Shown in pieces: positions 1 through 6,557 of a DNA stretch of 17,085 bases. The notes under the pieces were generated by a model, which worked only from the letters and a program-made list of their open reading frames with translations, searched no databases and was not told where the DNA came from. Position numbers and translations under genes: made by a program. Numbering within the stretch: position 1 is the stretch's first letter; each line of letters begins with the position of its first letter. Source of the DNA: CAYMFD01 sp964389475 (GTDB taxonomy: Bacteria > Bacteroidota > Bacteroidia > Chitinophagales > Saprospiraceae). Location of the stretch: contig CAYMFD010000086.1 of NCBI GenBank assembly GCA_964389475.1, positions 1 to 17,085 on the forward strand, written 5' to 3'.

Positions 1-70
1 CTTCATAGGTCAGGTCTACACGGTGCAAAGATGATAACTATTCGTCATATCATGCCCACCATTAATGTTC

Positions 71-196
71 TTAGCCTGTAAATAGTGCTATCGCCTTGCA
101 ATTATTTACGTCTTTTAATGCTTCTAAGTACCAAGCGACCCAACCACTGTCGTTAGGTATGGCGTATAAATAATCGAAGACAACTTTTTCTTTAAA
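71..196 (-). pseudogene. possible remnant of a coding sequence, 41 codons, no start
   Basis: On the minus strand, an open frame runs from just after a TAG (199-197) to a TAA (73-71). It encodes 41 residues including DYLYAIPNDSGWVAWYLEAL and ending in KAIALFTG. The residue mix (aromatic, amphipathic helix) looks protein-like, but there is no ATG, GTG or TTG start and the frame is short enough to arise by chance. It could be the 3' remnant of a decayed gene lying across the upstream region of the lipoprotein at 213. I do not recognise a family. Bases 1-70 show nothing else. Confidence 0.2.
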
Positions 197-212
197 CTAC
201 AAACCAATTTTT

Positions 213-653
213 ATGACAACTCTTATTAAGTCGCTTGCAATACTAGCAGTAGTATCCCTTACAGCTTGTAATTCTGAAACTGTGCAAGAACAGCTAGAGG
301 AAGGAACATGGGTAGCTGCGTCTGGAGCTCTTGCCAATTGTGATGATCCTAATGAAAACGAAACAATAGTACTTAATACCAGCCCATGTACAGCTACCAG
401 TGGTGAGTGCGAGTACATTAGATTTACATTCTCTGACGGTGTAGTTACTGTTACAACTATCACGGCCGATGATGGAGACGTTGAAACAGATCAAGAGCAA
501 GGTACTTACTCAATAGACGAGGATGATATACTTACTTTTTGCTTTGATGGTGAATGCAATTCTGGCCCTGCCAGCGTAGAAGATGATGTCGCGACACTAG
601 TGTTCTTAGACATCGGAGAAGGCTGTAACCTAACCTACACCCTTAGAAGGTAG
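213..653 (+). CDS. small secreted lipoprotein, lipocalin-like size, unknown function
   Basis: This encodes a 146-residue protein with a short basic N-terminus, a hydrophobic stretch (about residues 7-17) and a lipobox LTAC with the acceptor cysteine at residue 19, so it should be lipidated and anchored in the outer membrane or periplasm. The mature part is acidic, has six further cysteines, and alternates short beta-like segments. Phrases such as GTWVAASG near the start and a closing LTYTL strand resemble small lipocalin-like Bacteroidota lipoproteins. That resemblance is only structural; no catalytic motif is visible. The ATG at 213 is the natural start because it places the signal peptide correctly. 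The upstream 200 bp shows no clear TAnnTTTG promoter. The last 24 bases overlap the 3' end of the convergent gene on the minus strand. It appears monocistronic. Confidence 0.7.
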   Translation: MTTLIKSLAILAVVSLTACNSETVQEQLEEGTWVAASGALANCDDPNENETIVLNTSPCTATSGECEYIRFTFSDGVVTVTTITADDGDVETDQEQGTYSIDEDDILTFCFDGECNSGPASVEDDVATLVFLDIGEGCNLTYTLRR

Positions 654-1385
654 TCTATAAGGACCTTTCAAAATAGAAAGCGTAGCTGCAGAAGCGCCAA
701 AGGCAGGAGCAATCAGAAAACCTACAAAGGGAATAGCTAGCAGCAACAAGAATACGGCGCCATTGCCTATAGCCAGCCACTTATGTCTACGGACGTAAGT
801 GGCTGCTGTTTTTACACCAGCATGTCGTTCCATGTAGTAGTCCATGTTACCAAAACCAGCGTAGTACGCCTGCACCACGAAGATCAAGGGAGTGGTAATA
901 ACTGCCAGACCTGGCACAAGGCTTAAAAGTAGCAATACCGCCGTCATCAATAGCTCTCGTGTGATATTTCGCATCGCGATATGGAGACCACGGACGATAT
1001 CCTTAGCCCACTGAGCGAGCGATAGTGGCTTGTCAACAGGTGTCTGACCGAGTGACAGCTCGATCCGCTCACTGAGGGGGCTCATAATAGGTGCAACCAC
1101 AATTAGGACGAGGTACTTATACAGCATCACTCCCGCCAGAAGCAAGGCGATACGACCTACCCACTCTCCTATGCTACCCACGACGGCGTTGCCCGACCAT
1201 GGTAGCAGATCCGTAAGGCGGTGGCCCACATCATCACCTAGTGACCACCCTCCATAGACCAGTAGGATACCGAGCACCAAGCTCAGTAGGCCCGTAGCTA
1301 TGTGGTAGCGCAGTAAGCCGTGCCGCACGGTAGCAGTGGGTACACGCAGGTAGGCAGACAGTGCCGAAAAGACTTGTCTGATCAT
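630..1385 (-). CDS. EI24/CysZ-like integral membrane protein
   Basis: This encodes a 251-residue polytopic membrane protein of the EI24 (CysZ-like) type. Hydrophobic spans sit around residues 27-49, 75-100, 140-175 and 205-235. The family-like segment PIMSPLSERIE follows the second span, and an aromatic stretch (VQAYYAGFGNMDYYM) precedes the last span, as in EI24 members, where a Y-Y-x-A pattern recurs. CysZ proteins take part in sulfate uptake, but most Bacteroidota homologues have no tested function, so transport of sulfate here is only a possibility. The start ATG overlaps the nadD stop in an ATGA arrangement, which suggests translational coupling in a tatA-nadD-EI24 unit. The 3' end overlaps the convergent lipoprotein gene by 24 bp. 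Confidence 0.75.
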   Translation of the reverse strand: MIRQVFSALSAYLRVPTATVRHGLLRYHIATGLLSLVLGILLVYGGWSLGDDVGHRLTDLLPWSGNAVVGSIGEWVGRIALLLAGVMLYKYLVLIVVAPIMSPLSERIELSLGQTPVDKPLSLAQWAKDIVRGLHIAMRNITRELLMTAVLLLLSLVPGLAVITTPLIFVVQAYYAGFGNMDYYMERHAGVKTAATYVRRHKWLAIGNGAVFLLLLAIPFVGFLIAPAFGASAATLSILKGPYRLPSKGVG

Positions 1386-1972
1386 CGTAAAAGTTGCTGG
1401 TAGATGCCCGTCTCCTCTAGATGAAGGTAAACTGCCTCTGGCACGAGGTACTGGATCGACTTATCCTCCTTAATGCAGTTGCGGATATAGCTTGCGGATA
1501 ACTGGAGTAGTGGTGCCTGTAGGATGGTGACACTTTTATGGTCGGCTAAGTCGCCGAGGTCATAGCCCGGTCGATCATAGACGTAGATATGGTAGTCACG
1601 TAGCAAAACTTCGTAGTTCTTCCACTTGTGGAGGCTGCCCAGGTTGTCACCACCCATGATGAGGTTAAAGCGATAGTCTGGGTATTTCTCCTTGAGATAA
1701 GCAAGGGTATCTACCGTATAGCTAGGCTTTGGTAGCGAAAACTCAATATCGGAGGCACGCAAAAGTGGATTGTCACCGATGGCTAGCCGCACTAGGTGTA
1801 GACGGTCGTAGTCCTTAGCAAGCGACTTCTTTTCTTTGAGCGGATTGTGTGGCGAGACGACCATCCACACAGCGTCCATATCTGTGTGGGTTGCCATATA
1901 GTTGGCAATAATCATGTGGCCTACGTGGACAGGATTAAAGGACCCAAAGAACAGGCCTACTTCCTTCTTCAT
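1382..1972 (-). CDS. nadD: nicotinate-nucleotide adenylyltransferase
   Basis: This cytosolic enzyme of NAD synthesis transfers AMP from ATP to nicotinate mononucleotide to give deamido-NAD. The 196 residues are the usual NadD length. The nucleotidyltransferase signature GSFNPVHVGHM is at residues 10-20, with the catalytic HxGH pair H16 and H19. It is followed by the SPHNPLKEK loop, PSYTVDTL, the GGDNLGSLHKWKNY substrate region, and the C-terminal SASYIR (ISSTxIR-type) nucleotide motif. All expected landmarks are present and in order. The ATG at 1972 gives the standard MKKEVGLFFGSFNP N-terminus. The gene lies 15 bp after tatA and overlaps the next gene by 4 bp, so it is probably co-transcribed from the promoter at 2210-2240. 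Confidence 0.96.
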   Translation of the reverse strand: MKKEVGLFFGSFNPVHVGHMIIANYMATHTDMDAVWMVVSPHNPLKEKKSLAKDYDRLHLVRLAIGDNPLLRASDIEFSLPKPSYTVDTLAYLKEKYPDYRFNLIMGGDNLGSLHKWKNYEVLLRDYHIYVYDRPGYDLGDLADHKSVTILQAPLLQLSASYIRNCIKEDKSIQYLVPEAVYLHLEETGIYQQLLR

Positions 1973-1987
1973 GGTAGATGGGTATGA

Positions 1988-2188
1988 CTACTTGGCTTTG
2001 TCGTCGATCTGCTTCATGCCTTCCTTGACCTCTGTCTCGATATTGGCCTTGGCATTGTTAAACTCTCGTATACCTTGACCCAGACCCTTCATCAGTTCTG
2101 GAATCTTCTTACCACCGAAAAATACTAGTATAGCCACTGCGACTAACATGATCTCCGAAGGACCTAGATTGAATAATAGCGTATGCAT
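1988..2188 (-). CDS. tatA: Sec-independent protein translocase subunit TatA/TatE
   Basis: This 66-residue protein has the canonical TatA plan: a short periplasmic N-terminus, one membrane helix (about residues 10-24), the FG hinge at residues 24-25, an amphipathic helix (KKIPELMKGLGQGIREF), and a charged C-terminal tail rich in Lys and Glu. TatA oligomerises with TatC (and TatB where present) to move folded twin-arginine proteins across the inner membrane. No tatC is in this window, which is normal because tatA is often unlinked in Bacteroidota. It is the first gene of a tatA-nadD-EI24 unit, and a consensus promoter ends 21 bp before its ATG. The short tail favours TatA or TatE over TatB. Confidence 0.95.
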   Translation of the reverse strand: MHTLLFNLGPSEIMLVAVAILVFFGGKKIPELMKGLGQGIREFNNAKANIETEVKEGMKQIDDKAK

Positions 2189-2209
2189 AGTTTTCTAGTT
2201 GTAGAGTTA

Positions 2210-2240
2210 CAAAGGTACGTGCTTTATCAGGAGGGTGCAA
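2210..2240 (-). promoter_or_regulatory. Bacteroidota-type promoter for tatA-nadD-EI24
   Basis: Read on the minus strand, a -33 TTG (2240-2238) is followed by exactly 20 bp and then TACCTTTG (2217-2210), matching the Bacteroidota sigma-A consensus TTTG/TTG, 19-21 bp, TAnnTTTG. The ATG of tatA lies 21 bp beyond the -7 element, leaving a short leader of roughly 15 nt. The region between aat and tatA (2189-2287) holds nothing else that I can recognise. Confidence 0.7.
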
Positions 2241-2287
2241 TGTATGGACGGACTATGGGACGCATATGTTTAATCGTCATCCATCAT

Positions 2288-2962
2288 TCAAGACATATCG
2301 CCAGAGCCCTCACCCAACCACGTTAGCCGATTGTCCCTGAGAATCGCTAAAAAATCCTTTCGCGATATCATCTCTGCACCCATCCTGATCAGGTGGTCGG
2401 TCCGCATCTGGCAGTCGATTAGCCTACAGCCCTGGTCTACGAGCATCTTGCACCAGGTGATCAACCCATATTTGCTCGCATTACTGGCCTTGCTAAACAT
2501 ACTCTCGCCAAAGAATACATCGGCTATCTGCACACCATATAGACCACCCACCAGCGATCCTTCGTCATCCCATACCTCTACGCTACGAGCATAACCTAGG
2601 CAATGCAGCTCCTTGTAAGCGGCCTCCATCTCGTCACTGAGCCACGTGCCGGCCTGACCGTGTCTGGGTATAAGGCGACAAGCGGCTATGACATCGTCAA
2701 ATGCCGTATCGACCGTAACCTTAAATCGCTCCTGATTGAAGTAGTTGCGCATACTCTTGCTCACACGTACGCGATCGGGATAGAGCACGCATCGAGGCTC
2801 TGGGTGCCACCACAGTATGGGTGAGTCTGGGTTATACCATGGGAATATGCCGTAGTGATAAGCCAAGAGTAGGCGGTCTACGGAAAGGTCGCCACCCACC
2901 GCGAGGAGGCCCTGTACATTGGTCGTGCTAGGGTGTCTAAATACGGGTTGCACTAGTGGCAC
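2288..2962 (-). CDS. aat: leucyl/phenylalanyl-tRNA--protein transferase
   Basis: Aat attaches Leu or Phe from charged tRNA to N-terminal Arg or Lys of proteins, marking them for the ClpS/ClpAP N-end rule route in the cytosol. The 224 residues match the family length. Family motifs appear in order: GLLAVGGDLS, LLAYHYGIFPWYNPDSPILWW, PEPRCVL, the VTVDTAFDDVI segment, TWLSDEM, AYKELHCLGYARSVEVWDDE, LVGGLYG, FFGESMFS, ASKYGLI, and a DCQ...HL..MGAE...RKDF C-terminus. The ATG at 2962 overlaps the end of the paaD-like gene by 10 bp, and no better start is visible. It is the last gene of a four-gene minus-strand unit. No obvious terminator hairpin follows before the tatA promoter. Confidence 0.95.
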   Translation of the reverse strand: MPLVQPVFRHPSTTNVQGLLAVGGDLSVDRLLLAYHYGIFPWYNPDSPILWWHPEPRCVLYPDRVRVSKSMRNYFNQERFKVTVDTAFDDVIAACRLIPRHGQAGTWLSDEMEAAYKELHCLGYARSVEVWDDEGSLVGGLYGVQIADVFFGESMFSKASNASKYGLITWCKMLVDQGCRLIDCQMRTDHLIRMGAEMISRKDFLAILRDNRLTWLGEGSGDMS

Positions 2963-3453
2963 TTAAAGTAGTCAAAGGGCTCCTTGCAGTCTAGACACTT
3001 GTACATACTCTTGCATGCAGTACTACCGAATAAGCTGATCATCTCCGTATTAGTACTCTCACACTGTGGGCAGGGCACGGGGCGGCCCTCACCGGTCAGG
3101 AAGCTCTTATCTGTCGTCTTCTCTTGAGGTGGAGCGATGCCGTATGCCTTCATCTTGGTCTTGCCCTCCTCGGTAATCCAGTCTGTGGACCACGCAGGCG
3201 ACCACACCATAGTCACCTTAGGTGCAGCGATACCTACTGCCTGTAGTGCAGCCTTAATCTCTACTGTAATCATATCCATCGCTGGACAGCCTGTATAGGT
3301 AGGAGTAATGATGACCTCTACATCCTGTCCACCATCCCACTTGACATCTCTCACTATACCTAGATCATAGATGGATAGTACGGGGATCTCTGGATCAGAT
3401 ACTGCGTGCAGTACCTTGTGTATATCATCGATGGATTGCATCACTTCACTCAT
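2953..3453 (-). CDS. paaD: PaaD-like iron-sulfur assembly factor of phenylacetyl-CoA epoxidase
   Basis: This 166-residue protein has an N-terminal MIP18/DUF59 domain (residues 7-85) with DPEIPVLSIYDLGIV and the TYTGCPAMD loop carrying C56. After a linker, a C-terminal metal-binding module follows (residues 126-166): CPQC at 128-131, FGSTACK with C147, CLDC at 153-156, then EPFDYFKCH with C165. That combination is the hallmark of PaaD (PaaJ), which helps mature or assemble the PaaABC(E) phenylacetyl-CoA 1,2-epoxidase, an early step of aerobic phenylacetate degradation. SufT and MIP18 proteins lack the Cys-rich tail. No paaA, B, C or E lies next to it; its neighbours are galM and aat. It is either part of a dispersed paa pathway or works on another Fe-S or di-iron client. 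The overlap with aat is 10 bp. Confidence 0.85.
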   Translation of the reverse strand: MSEVMQSIDDIHKVLHAVSDPEIPVLSIYDLGIVRDVKWDGGQDVEVIITPTYTGCPAMDMITVEIKAALQAVGIAAPKVTMVWSPAWSTDWITEEGKTKMKAYGIAPPQEKTTDKSFLTGEGRPVPCPQCESTNTEMISLFGSTACKSMYKCLDCKEPFDYFKCH

Positions 3454-3486
3454 ACTATTACAATGTCAGGTAACACAGGTAGGTTC

Positions 3487-4545
3487 TTACTTGACACTAC
3501 ATTTATAGACGGTCGATGAGCGGTAGGCCGCCGTGGGTAGCAGTACTGTGGAGGGGAATTCGGCCTGATTGGGGCTATCCGGAAAATACTGTGGCTCGAA
3601 GCAGAATGCCATTCTAGGCCCGTAAGCAACACCTGCCTTGCCTATATCTTTGCCGTTAAGGTGGTTACCACTATAAAACTGCATGCCAGGCTTGTCTGAC
3701 CAGCAAGCTAGAGCGATACCCGACTTATCACCCTCAGCTCTAGCGATATACTTGAGATGGCCAGGCATGTAGGCGTCTACCACGTAGTTGTGGTCATAGC
3801 CAGCCCCATTGATGAGTTGCTGATGTCCAGCTTCGATGTCTTGGCCCATCTTCTTTCTACTAGAAAAATCAAGCGGTGTGCCCATTACCATATCGACCTT
3901 ACCCGTAGGTATACAGTCCGTATCTACCGGTGTGTAGTGGTCCGCATCTATATGGAGGTCATGCTCTAGGATACTGCCGCTGCCTTCGCCATTGAGGTTA
4001 AAGAAGCTGTGATGCGTCATCGACAGCACGGTAGCCCTCGTCGTGGTGGCTCGGTAGTCGATCTGTAGGCTACTAGCAGCGAGGGTGTACGTAACTAGTA
4101 CGGTCACCTCGCCTGCAAAGCCGTTTTCGCCATCAGGCGCAATGAGCCTCAGCGTGACCGCATTATCGGATGACTTAACGACCGCCCAGATCTTGCTGTG
4201 CCAGCCATCACGACCGCCATGCAGTGTATGGCCTCCTAGGTTACGGTCTACTTGGTAGGCCTTACCATCGAGGCTAAAGGCACCATTGGCGATACGATTG
4301 GCATATCGACCGATGGTAGCGCCATGGTAGGACTCGCTGGCATTGAGGTATCCATCGATACTATCAAAACCCAGTACAATATCTGTCTGCTCACCTCCCT
4401 GATCAGGTGTATGCCAGGCAACTACCCGAGCACCATAGTTGGTGATATATACCCTGTCGGTCTCTGACTGCAATAGTACCAACATGGTGTTACTACCATC
4501 AACTGTAGTCTCAAAGGCCTCGGGTTGTAGCTTCTGTACTTTCAA
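3487..4545 (-). CDS. galM: galactose mutarotase (aldose 1-epimerase)
   Basis: GalM interconverts alpha and beta anomers of galactose, glucose and related sugars, feeding the Leloir pathway. The 352-residue protein is of family length and without gaps. Landmarks: NYGARVVAWHTPD (residues 36-48), RYANRIANGAF (80-90) and LHGG with H109. The catalytic acid region THHSFFNL carries H178, and the catalytic base is in FEPQYFPDSPN, Glu317. GYDHNYVVD (about 249-257) contributes a substrate-binding Asp. No signal peptide is seen, so it should be cytosolic. Its ATG overlaps the stop of the upstream thioredoxin-like gene by 4 bp (ATGA), and the paaD-like gene starts 33 bp downstream, indicating one transcript. 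No other galactose genes are near. Confidence 0.93.
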   Translation of the reverse strand: MKVQKLQPEAFETTVDGSNTMLVLLQSETDRVYITNYGARVVAWHTPDQGGEQTDIVLGFDSIDGYLNASESYHGATIGRYANRIANGAFSLDGKAYQVDRNLGGHTLHGGRDGWHSKIWAVVKSSDNAVTLRLIAPDGENGFAGEVTVLVTYTLAASSLQIDYRATTTRATVLSMTHHSFFNLNGEGSGSILEHDLHIDADHYTPVDTDCIPTGKVDMVMGTPLDFSSRKKMGQDIEAGHQQLINGAGYDHNYVVDAYMPGHLKYIARAEGDKSGIALACWSDKPGMQFYSGNHLNGKDIGKAGVAYGPRMAFCFEPQYFPDSPNQAEFPSTVLLPTAAYRSSTVYKCSVK

Positions 4546-4997
4546 ATCTTTTCTCGTTTTGTACGCATGGCCTCTTCTGATAGCCGCATGAGCTCCGCAT
4601 GATAAGCGGCCCCTTCGTGGCGCTGTACTACCCTACCCTTATGATCTAGCCACAGCAATGTTGGATATACTTTGACCTCAAACAAAAAGGCAAGGTCTGG
4701 TCCATTGGCCTTCTCTGCATTTACCTTATAACAGACAAAGTTATCAGATAGGTAGTCGCCCATCTTCTGATCACTGTAGACATCCTGTACCATGAGCTTA
4801 CAAGGTAGACACCAGTCTGTATAGAGGTCCATATATACCAACTGATTGCGGGCTGTAGCCTTATCCAATACAGGCGACAAAGAATTACTTGACTGCCAGT
4901 CTACGGGAGACTGTGGGCTGAGGGCAGTACTTTTCTTGGCAGACTTACAGCTTACAAGAAGCACTAGTGTCAAAATAAAAAGAAGGGGTCTGGTCAT
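4542..4997 (-). CDS. thioredoxin-fold lipoprotein with CLPC active site
   Basis: This encodes 151 residues. The N-terminus is a lipoprotein signal with lipobox LVSC (acceptor C17). After a Ser/Lys/Pro-rich linker (about 18-45) comes a thioredoxin-like domain: the active-site motif DWCLPCKLM with C63 and C66, and the cis-proline segment KVYPTLLWLD. This pattern is that of the DUF255/thioredoxin_7-like group, periplasmic thiol-disulfide proteins in Bacteroidota. The protein probably reduces or isomerises disulfides at the envelope; the partner is unknown. The Leu-Pro between the cysteines differs from Gly-Pro of classical thioredoxin. It is the first gene of the unit with galM, the paaD-like gene and aat. 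I could not find a convincing -33/-7 pair in the 300 bp upstream. Confidence 0.85.
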   Translation of the reverse strand: MTRPLLFILTLVLLVSCKSAKKSTALSPQSPVDWQSSNSLSPVLDKATARNQLVYMDLYTDWCLPCKLMVQDVYSDQKMGDYLSDNFVCYKVNAEKANGPDLAFLFEVKVYPTLLWLDHKGRVVQRHEGAAYHAELMRLSEEAMRTKREKI

Positions 4998-5267
4998 AGA
5001 TCACGAAGATATTAGGATTGGTCATTATCCGTGATAAACGAAGGCGGTTTACTCCTAATTGCAAAGTGGTGTGCAAAAGCAAGGCAGCTATTTCCAATAT
5101 GATTAACTAACTAGAGCAGTAGCGGTCCTACCCGCGGAGAGGTAAAACGAGATCTGTTACTCCGATACTTATCAAGGTCTAACTGATCTAGAGTCGGATA
5201 TATCTACGTATTGGAGGCTGCGATTTGCAAGACTACGCTAGTTTATAAGGACTTGATCTTGTGCATA
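4998..5267. other. intergenic region without recognised gene
   Basis: The stretch lies upstream of the thioredoxin-like lipoprotein and downstream of the terminator of the PQQ-propeller operon. I see no tRNA fold, no open frame with protein-like composition and no good TAnnTTTG promoter on the minus strand. The nearest -7-like string, TATCTTCG just before the lipoprotein start, has one mismatch and no -33 partner. The promoter of the 4997-2288 unit must lie here but I cannot place it. Confidence 0.4.
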
Positions 5268-5307
5268 AAAGTGGAGAAAGGCAATGCCGCTTGCCTTTCT
5301 CCACTTT
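5268..5307 (-). terminator. perfect 17-bp hairpin terminator after the PQQ-propeller gene
   Basis: The arms at 5268-5284 and 5291-5307 are perfectly complementary over 17 bp and enclose a 6-nt loop (TGCCGC). On the minus strand the hairpin begins 8 nt past the stop codon at 5316. The right arm ends in CTTT and runs into one more T, so the short U-tract is partly within the stem, with a matching A-tract at the 5' side. This is a strong candidate intrinsic terminator for the exported-protein operon. It could also slow 3' exonucleases. Confidence 0.8.
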
Positions 5308-5315
5308 GTCTCTAT

Positions 5316-6557
5316 CTACTTATTCGGCCGCCTTACCTTAAATGCCACCGCATGCTGATAGGTACTTGTAAAGAACATATCAGTCTCCTCATCATACACA
5401 GGATCATTACTGTAAGAGACATCCTCGTAGCGGTGCTCGCGATGGAGGGTCTCTCCTGTATCTGCATCTAGGATCATGACAGAGCCATACCCCCAAGAGG
5501 TCAGGACGAGCACATTCTCTTTTTCGTAAAGGACCATATTGTCAGAGCAGTTGGCCCCACCTTTTGGGTTGTTCCACATCTCTCGACCTGTACTAGGATC
5601 TAGGCAGGTAACTTCTTCGCTTAGTGCATTGATATACAGACGATTATTGTGTACTAGGTGATTTGTAGTTGTCCAAAACCCGCCACCAAAAGTATGGCCA
5701 GGTAAATTATACTTCCACAATTGCTGACCGGTCTCCAAATCAAAACCAAAAATGTGGTGACCGCCTCCAGTAATGACAATGCGATCGTCGTATATAGCAG
5801 GAGGGTGAATACTATTGCTCGCATATTTATCAATGACAGGCACTCGCCATACTTCTTCTCCTGCTGCCATATCATAAGCTACTAGCTGCTGATGACCCTC
5901 ATCTGGTGGTACTTCAGCATTTGGAGCAAGATTATACACTATGATGTCATCTCTCCAGTAGACGGGAGGAGAGGTAGACTTAGTACCTATGCTATCAGGC
6001 GCATAGCTTACCACAATATCCATCTCCCCATTATGAGGGTCGAAGCGTAGTACATGATTGGTCTGCCCTCCTAGTGGGTCAAAATTCTCATCAGCTATCA
6101 GGCAGTATTCCCCTGTTGAGAGAACTGTACCGCGACCTAGCCTGTAGTTCAAAGAACCTAAACCTTTGGACCATCTAATAGATTGATCACCTATGTCTAC
6201 TGCAAAGACTGTAAATGAATTACGACAAATGAGCACACCATCTGCCACGAACATATGGATAATCTCATTATCTCCTATCTCTGGGTAATCACGCTGCCAG
6301 GCTTTTTCACCAGTCTCTAGATCAAACGCCATCAGTCGAGGTAGACCATCACTGCCAGCCTTAATGTACATACCCTGGTGTATCAAACCATCTGCCAAGC
6401 TTACAATACTTTGTTGACTATCCATTAGACTCGCCCACTGGAGATCAAATATTGAGTCTTCGACCTCTGATGGTGGATCCACGTTAGCAATTGTAGGCTC
6501 ATTACAGCTAGCAATAAGTATCGCAAATGCTACGGAATACTTCATATATGCTACCAT
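5316..6557 (-). CDS. PQQ-like beta-propeller lipoprotein
   Basis: The 413-residue protein has a lipoprotein signal ending in IASC (C18 from the first Met). The initiator may instead be Met5 (ATG at 6545), which gives a cleaner signal MKYSVAFAILIASC; the upstream ATG forms a TAATG overlap with the preceding stop. The mature chain has repeated PQQ-like blade sequences: LMAFDLETGEKAWQRD, VFAVDIGDQSIRWSKG, LVAYDMAAGEEVWRVP, IFGFDLETGQQLWKYN, TCLDPSTGREMWNNP and MILDADTGETLHREH. These are the A-x-D-x-x-T-G-x-x-x-W type, about 40-60 residues apart, which suggests a propeller of six to eight blades. There is no dehydrogenase catalytic signature, so it is more likely a scaffold (BamB-like in architecture) than an enzyme. 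It is last in the operon with the esterase and the T9SS-tailed protein. Function unknown. Confidence 0.85.
   Translation of the reverse strand: MVAYMKYSVAFAILIASCNEPTIANVDPPSEVEDSIFDLQWASLMDSQQSIVSLADGLIHQGMYIKAGSDGLPRLMAFDLETGEKAWQRDYPEIGDNEIIHMFVADGVLICRNSFTVFAVDIGDQSIRWSKGLGSLNYRLGRGTVLSTGEYCLIADENFDPLGGQTNHVLRFDPHNGEMDIVVSYAPDSIGTKSTSPPVYWRDDIIVYNLAPNAEVPPDEGHQQLVAYDMAAGEEVWRVPVIDKYASNSIHPPAIYDDRIVITGGGHHIFGFDLETGQQLWKYNLPGHTFGGGFWTTTNHLVHNNRLYINALSEEVTCLDPSTGREMWNNPKGGANCSDNMVLYEKENVLVLTSWGYGSVMILDADTGETLHREHRYEDVSYSNDPVYDEETDMFFTSTYQHAVAFKVRRPNK

Noticed and set aside
2331..2824. Two + strand open frames opposite aat
   Set aside because: aat has the full set of family motifs on the minus strand; these are shadow frames with no recognisable features.
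5101..5200. GC-rich patch CTACCCGCGGAGAGG checked for tRNA or small RNA structure
   Set aside because: No acceptor-stem pairing, T-loop or anticodon arm could be assembled.
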